Below, piece by piece: positions 5,790 to 7,647 of a DNA stretch of 7,647 bases. A program made the position numbers and the translations under genes. The notes beneath the pieces were generated by a model. The model had not been told where the DNA came from. It saw only the letters and a program-made list of their open reading frames with translations, and ran no database searches. This DNA is from Candidatus Omnitrophota bacterium (GTDB taxonomy: Bacteria > Omnitrophota > Gorgyraeia > Duberdicusellales > 4484-171): assembly GCA_028702365.1 (NCBI GenBank), contig JAQVOZ010000058.1, positions 1 to 7,647 of the forward strand, given 5' to 3'. Positions within the stretch are counted from its first letter, which is position 1. Each line of letters opens with the position of its first letter.

Positions 5790-7647
5790 TGGATAATGAA
5801 AGAAAAATAGCCTTAGACAATTTTTTTAAAAGTTTACGTATAACTCTCAATAATTGTTCCATATACTTCAAAGAACACCCGCTTTTTGTAAAGTCGATAG
5901 AAAAACTACACACAGATACGCTGGCGGTTCTTAGCTTTCTAGACCCGCTAGCTTTAGGCATTACCCCAAATTCATTGTCTGTTTCAGGCGAGTATTTTGA
6001 AAAAGAATCGCTCTATACAGACCTAGCTACTTTTTTACACCGGAGAAAAATAAAAAATATAGAAATAAGGAGAAACATAACTGTTTCTGACGTGGCTATT
6101 TTTGTAACATCTTTAAGCCTGCCGGTGCTTGATATTTTTAAAGAAGGCGGACTTGCTTATCTTTTGGAAAAACAGGCCGTTACCAGCGTTACGATTGAGG
6201 AGCTGGATTATTCTTCGCTTTTGCGCACTGAAGGGCAGGAACAAAAAGATGTATGGGCTTATTTGCTGAAGCGTGCGGTTAAGGAAAAAAATGAGGAGCA
6301 GATAAAGAATATCGTCGAAAATTTTGATGCGACGTTAGAAAAAATTGCAATAACTGATTTCTCCGAAAACGAAAACCTAAGGACATCTGTTGCAAAATTC
6401 CTAAACTTTCTAAAAACACAAGAAGAACAAAATTTCAACAAATGCGCAAGAGTTTTGATAAGGGCAGTTTCAAATAGTAAGGCTTATACAGGCAAAGACA
6501 AAATGAAACAGCTCGCATTCCTCGCTGACAGCTTAACGCCGCAGGAGATTACGGATATATTATGCCAGGAAGTAAGTTCGCAGGATGCATTTAACGTAAA
6601 AAGCATCGAATTATTTTCTTCATTGCTGGACCGGTCGCAGAACGAGTCAGTTGCGTCGGCTCTGGCACAGCGAATCAAGAAAGAATCAGGATACAATACT
6701 ACAACAGTTAAAAAAACGAAAGAATTGCTGGCTTCCCTTGAAGAGTCTTCTGTCAAGATGATTTACCAATATGCGCTTGGTTCACTTATTATGGATATGG
6801 GGCTTGCGGGGAGCCTTTCATTTGACAGCGAGCAAATGAAAAAAAATTATCGGACAATGCTGCTTAATTTATTTGCCGAAGAAAGAATAACCTTAGGTTT
6901 ATTGCAGATTGCTGAAAGGATTTATGCTGAATTGGACAAAGTGTTTAACGATAAAGACACTATTTTTGTGCATGATTTTTTTACGTTGATAGCAAAAAAA
7001 ATTGATTCCGGCAGCGGAATCAGGAATATTCTTGAAGAAATAAAAGTTAAGACAGATAGAAAGCTCGAAGAGGCGTTATTGTTGCAGAAAATAGACGTCG
7101 ACAGCGTAATCGGTTTACTTTCGAAAACTACTTTCGACAAAAATTTTTATTTAAATAAAATATTTATCGAAAAAGATATAAATTATAACCTTTTTAGCCT
7201 ATATTTTAATTTTTTCCCGCGTGACATAAGCGAATTTTATAGAGAAATAAAAATAAATAGCTCGGATATTAATTTTATAAAAAAAATTATAGAAGTCCTG
7301 AAAAACAAAGACTCGAAAATAACATGCGACATTCTCGAAAGCATTTTTTATACAGCAAGCCGTTTCCTTAAGATGGAGATATTACAAATACTACAGAATT
7401 TTTCTAATTACAATGTAAATTTTATTCTATCAATTTTATTAGAAGTGGAATTGCCGGTTAAGCGGCAAGCTATGAGCGTGGTAATGAAAAATAATTTATT
7501 GCGGCAAAAAGCAGCCGGCGTGCTTTTGTCAATTCCTAACCGTTTCGGGCTAAAAAACAAAATCATAAATGAAAATATAAATATGATAGGAGAGTTTAGG
7601 CTTATTGAGGCCAGGGCCGGCTTAGAAAATATTTCTAAACTAAAAGC
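5789..7647 (+). CDS. Large helical protein, possibly HEAT-like repeats, 3'-truncated
   Basis: I do not recognise a named gene. The frame is open from the ATG at 5789 to the window end (619 complete codons), and its A is shared with the ftsA-like stop (TGATG), so translation is coupled. The N-terminal 150 residues look like a compact mixed domain: SLRITLNNCSIYFKEHPLFVKSIEKL (15-40), a strand-like GITPNSLSVSGEYF (57-70), LATFLHRRKIKNIEIRRNITVSDVAIFV (79-106), and VTIEELDYSSLL (134-145). From memory, similar N-termini precede HEAT-repeat regions in large proteins of Omnitrophota and deltaproteobacteria, but I cannot verify this. The rest is charged and alpha-helical. Residues about 524-578 (LKMEILQILQNFSNYNVNFILSILLEVELPVKRQAMSVV and on) fit a HEAT-type helix pair. 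No signal peptide or membrane segment is seen, so it is probably cytoplasmic. Composition is like its neighbours, slightly more AT-rich after about 7100. It occupies the usual ftsZ position but is not FtsZ (no GGGTGTG loop). Confidence 0.85.
   Translation, partial: MDNERKIALDNFFKSLRITLNNCSIYFKEHPLFVKSIEKLHTDTLAVLSFLDPLALGITPNSLSVSGEYFEKESLYTDLATFLHRRKIKNIEIRRNITVSDVAIFVTSLSLPVLDIFKEGGLAYLLEKQAVTSVTIEELDYSSLLRTEGQEQKDVWAYLLKRAVKEKNEEQIKNIVENFDATLEKIAITDFSENENLRTSVAKFLNFLKTQEEQNFNKCARVLIRAVSNSKAYTGKDKMKQLAFLADSLTPQEITDILCQEVSSQDAFNVKSIELFSSLLDRSQNESVASALAQRIKKESGYNTTTVKKTKELLASLEESSVKMIYQYALGSLIMDMGLAGSLSFDSEQMKKNYRTMLLNLFAEERITLGLLQIAERIYAELDKVFNDKDTIFVHDFFTLIAKKIDSGSGIRNILEEIKVKTDRKLEEALLLQKIDVDSVIGLLSKTTFDKNFYLNKIFIEKDINYNLFSLYFNFFPRDISEFYREIKINSSDINFIKKIIEVLKNKDSKITCDILESIFYTASRFLKMEILQILQNFSNYNVNFILSILLEVELPVKRQAMSVVMKNNLLRQKAAGVLLSIPNRFGLKNKIINENINMIGEFRLIEARAGLENISKLK

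Noticed and set aside
6484..6756. Minus-strand open frame of 90 codons opposite the last gene
   Set aside because: It mirrors the codon pattern of the strong plus-strand frame, has no recognisable motif and would be antisense to a continuous operon.
6838..7001. Runs of eight A in the large gene (and one in the ftsA-like gene near 4922)
   Set aside because: They could allow slippage or sequencing error, but the frame stays open and coherent through each, so no programmed frameshift is supported.
7003..7022. Hairpin with 8-base arms (TGATTCCG / CGGAATCA) and a 4-base loop
   Set aside because: It lies inside the large open frame with no T-run after it; about one such stem is expected by chance in a window this size.
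7451..7468. Inverted repeat TTGCCG / CGGCAA with a 6-base spacer
   Set aside because: Six-base arms within coding sequence are expected by chance; no terminator or site context.

Overview
The window is one continuous plus-strand stretch of a division and cell wall (dcw) gene cluster. Six coding regions fill almost every base: a 5'-truncated zincin-type metallopeptidase, murC, murB, ddl, ftsQ, a divergent ftsA-like gene, and a long 3'-truncated gene of unknown function. No RNA gene, insertion sequence, CRISPR array, convincing promoter or terminator was seen. The only intergenic gap is 31 bases, between murB and ddl; elsewhere genes abut or overlap by 1 to 35 bases, as expected for one polycistronic, translationally coupled transcript.

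The organism is a bacterium that makes peptidoglycan. Composition is AT-rich by eye, with many AAA, ATA and TTA codons. Gene order, low GC and the feel of the last gene suggest an uncultured lineage such as Omnitrophota (PVC superphylum) or a neighbour. This is an impression from sequence style, not a demonstrated assignment.

Layout: bases 2-748 encode the C-terminal part of a HELTH metallopeptidase of the peptidase-MA-like type. Bases 724-3923 hold three cytoplasmic peptidoglycan-precursor enzymes with intact signature motifs: MurC (adds L-Ala to UDP-MurNAc), MurB (makes UDP-MurNAc from the enolpyruvyl precursor) and Ddl (makes D-Ala-D-Ala). Bases 3889-4641 encode FtsQ/DivIB, a single-pass divisome protein. 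Bases 4638-5789 encode a protein with the FtsA fold order, including the SHS2-like insertion and a C-terminal amphipathic helix, but with all three actin-type nucleotide-binding signatures eroded. Bases 5789 to the window end, where ftsZ usually lies, are an uninterrupted frame of at least 619 codons. It encodes a mainly helical, probably HEAT-like protein I cannot name.

The most interesting part is the last 3 kb: an FtsA-like protein that may not bind ATP, coupled by a one-base stop/start overlap to a large unknown protein in the usual ftsZ position. A perfect 22-bp palindrome inside ftsQ is the only striking non-coding signal.
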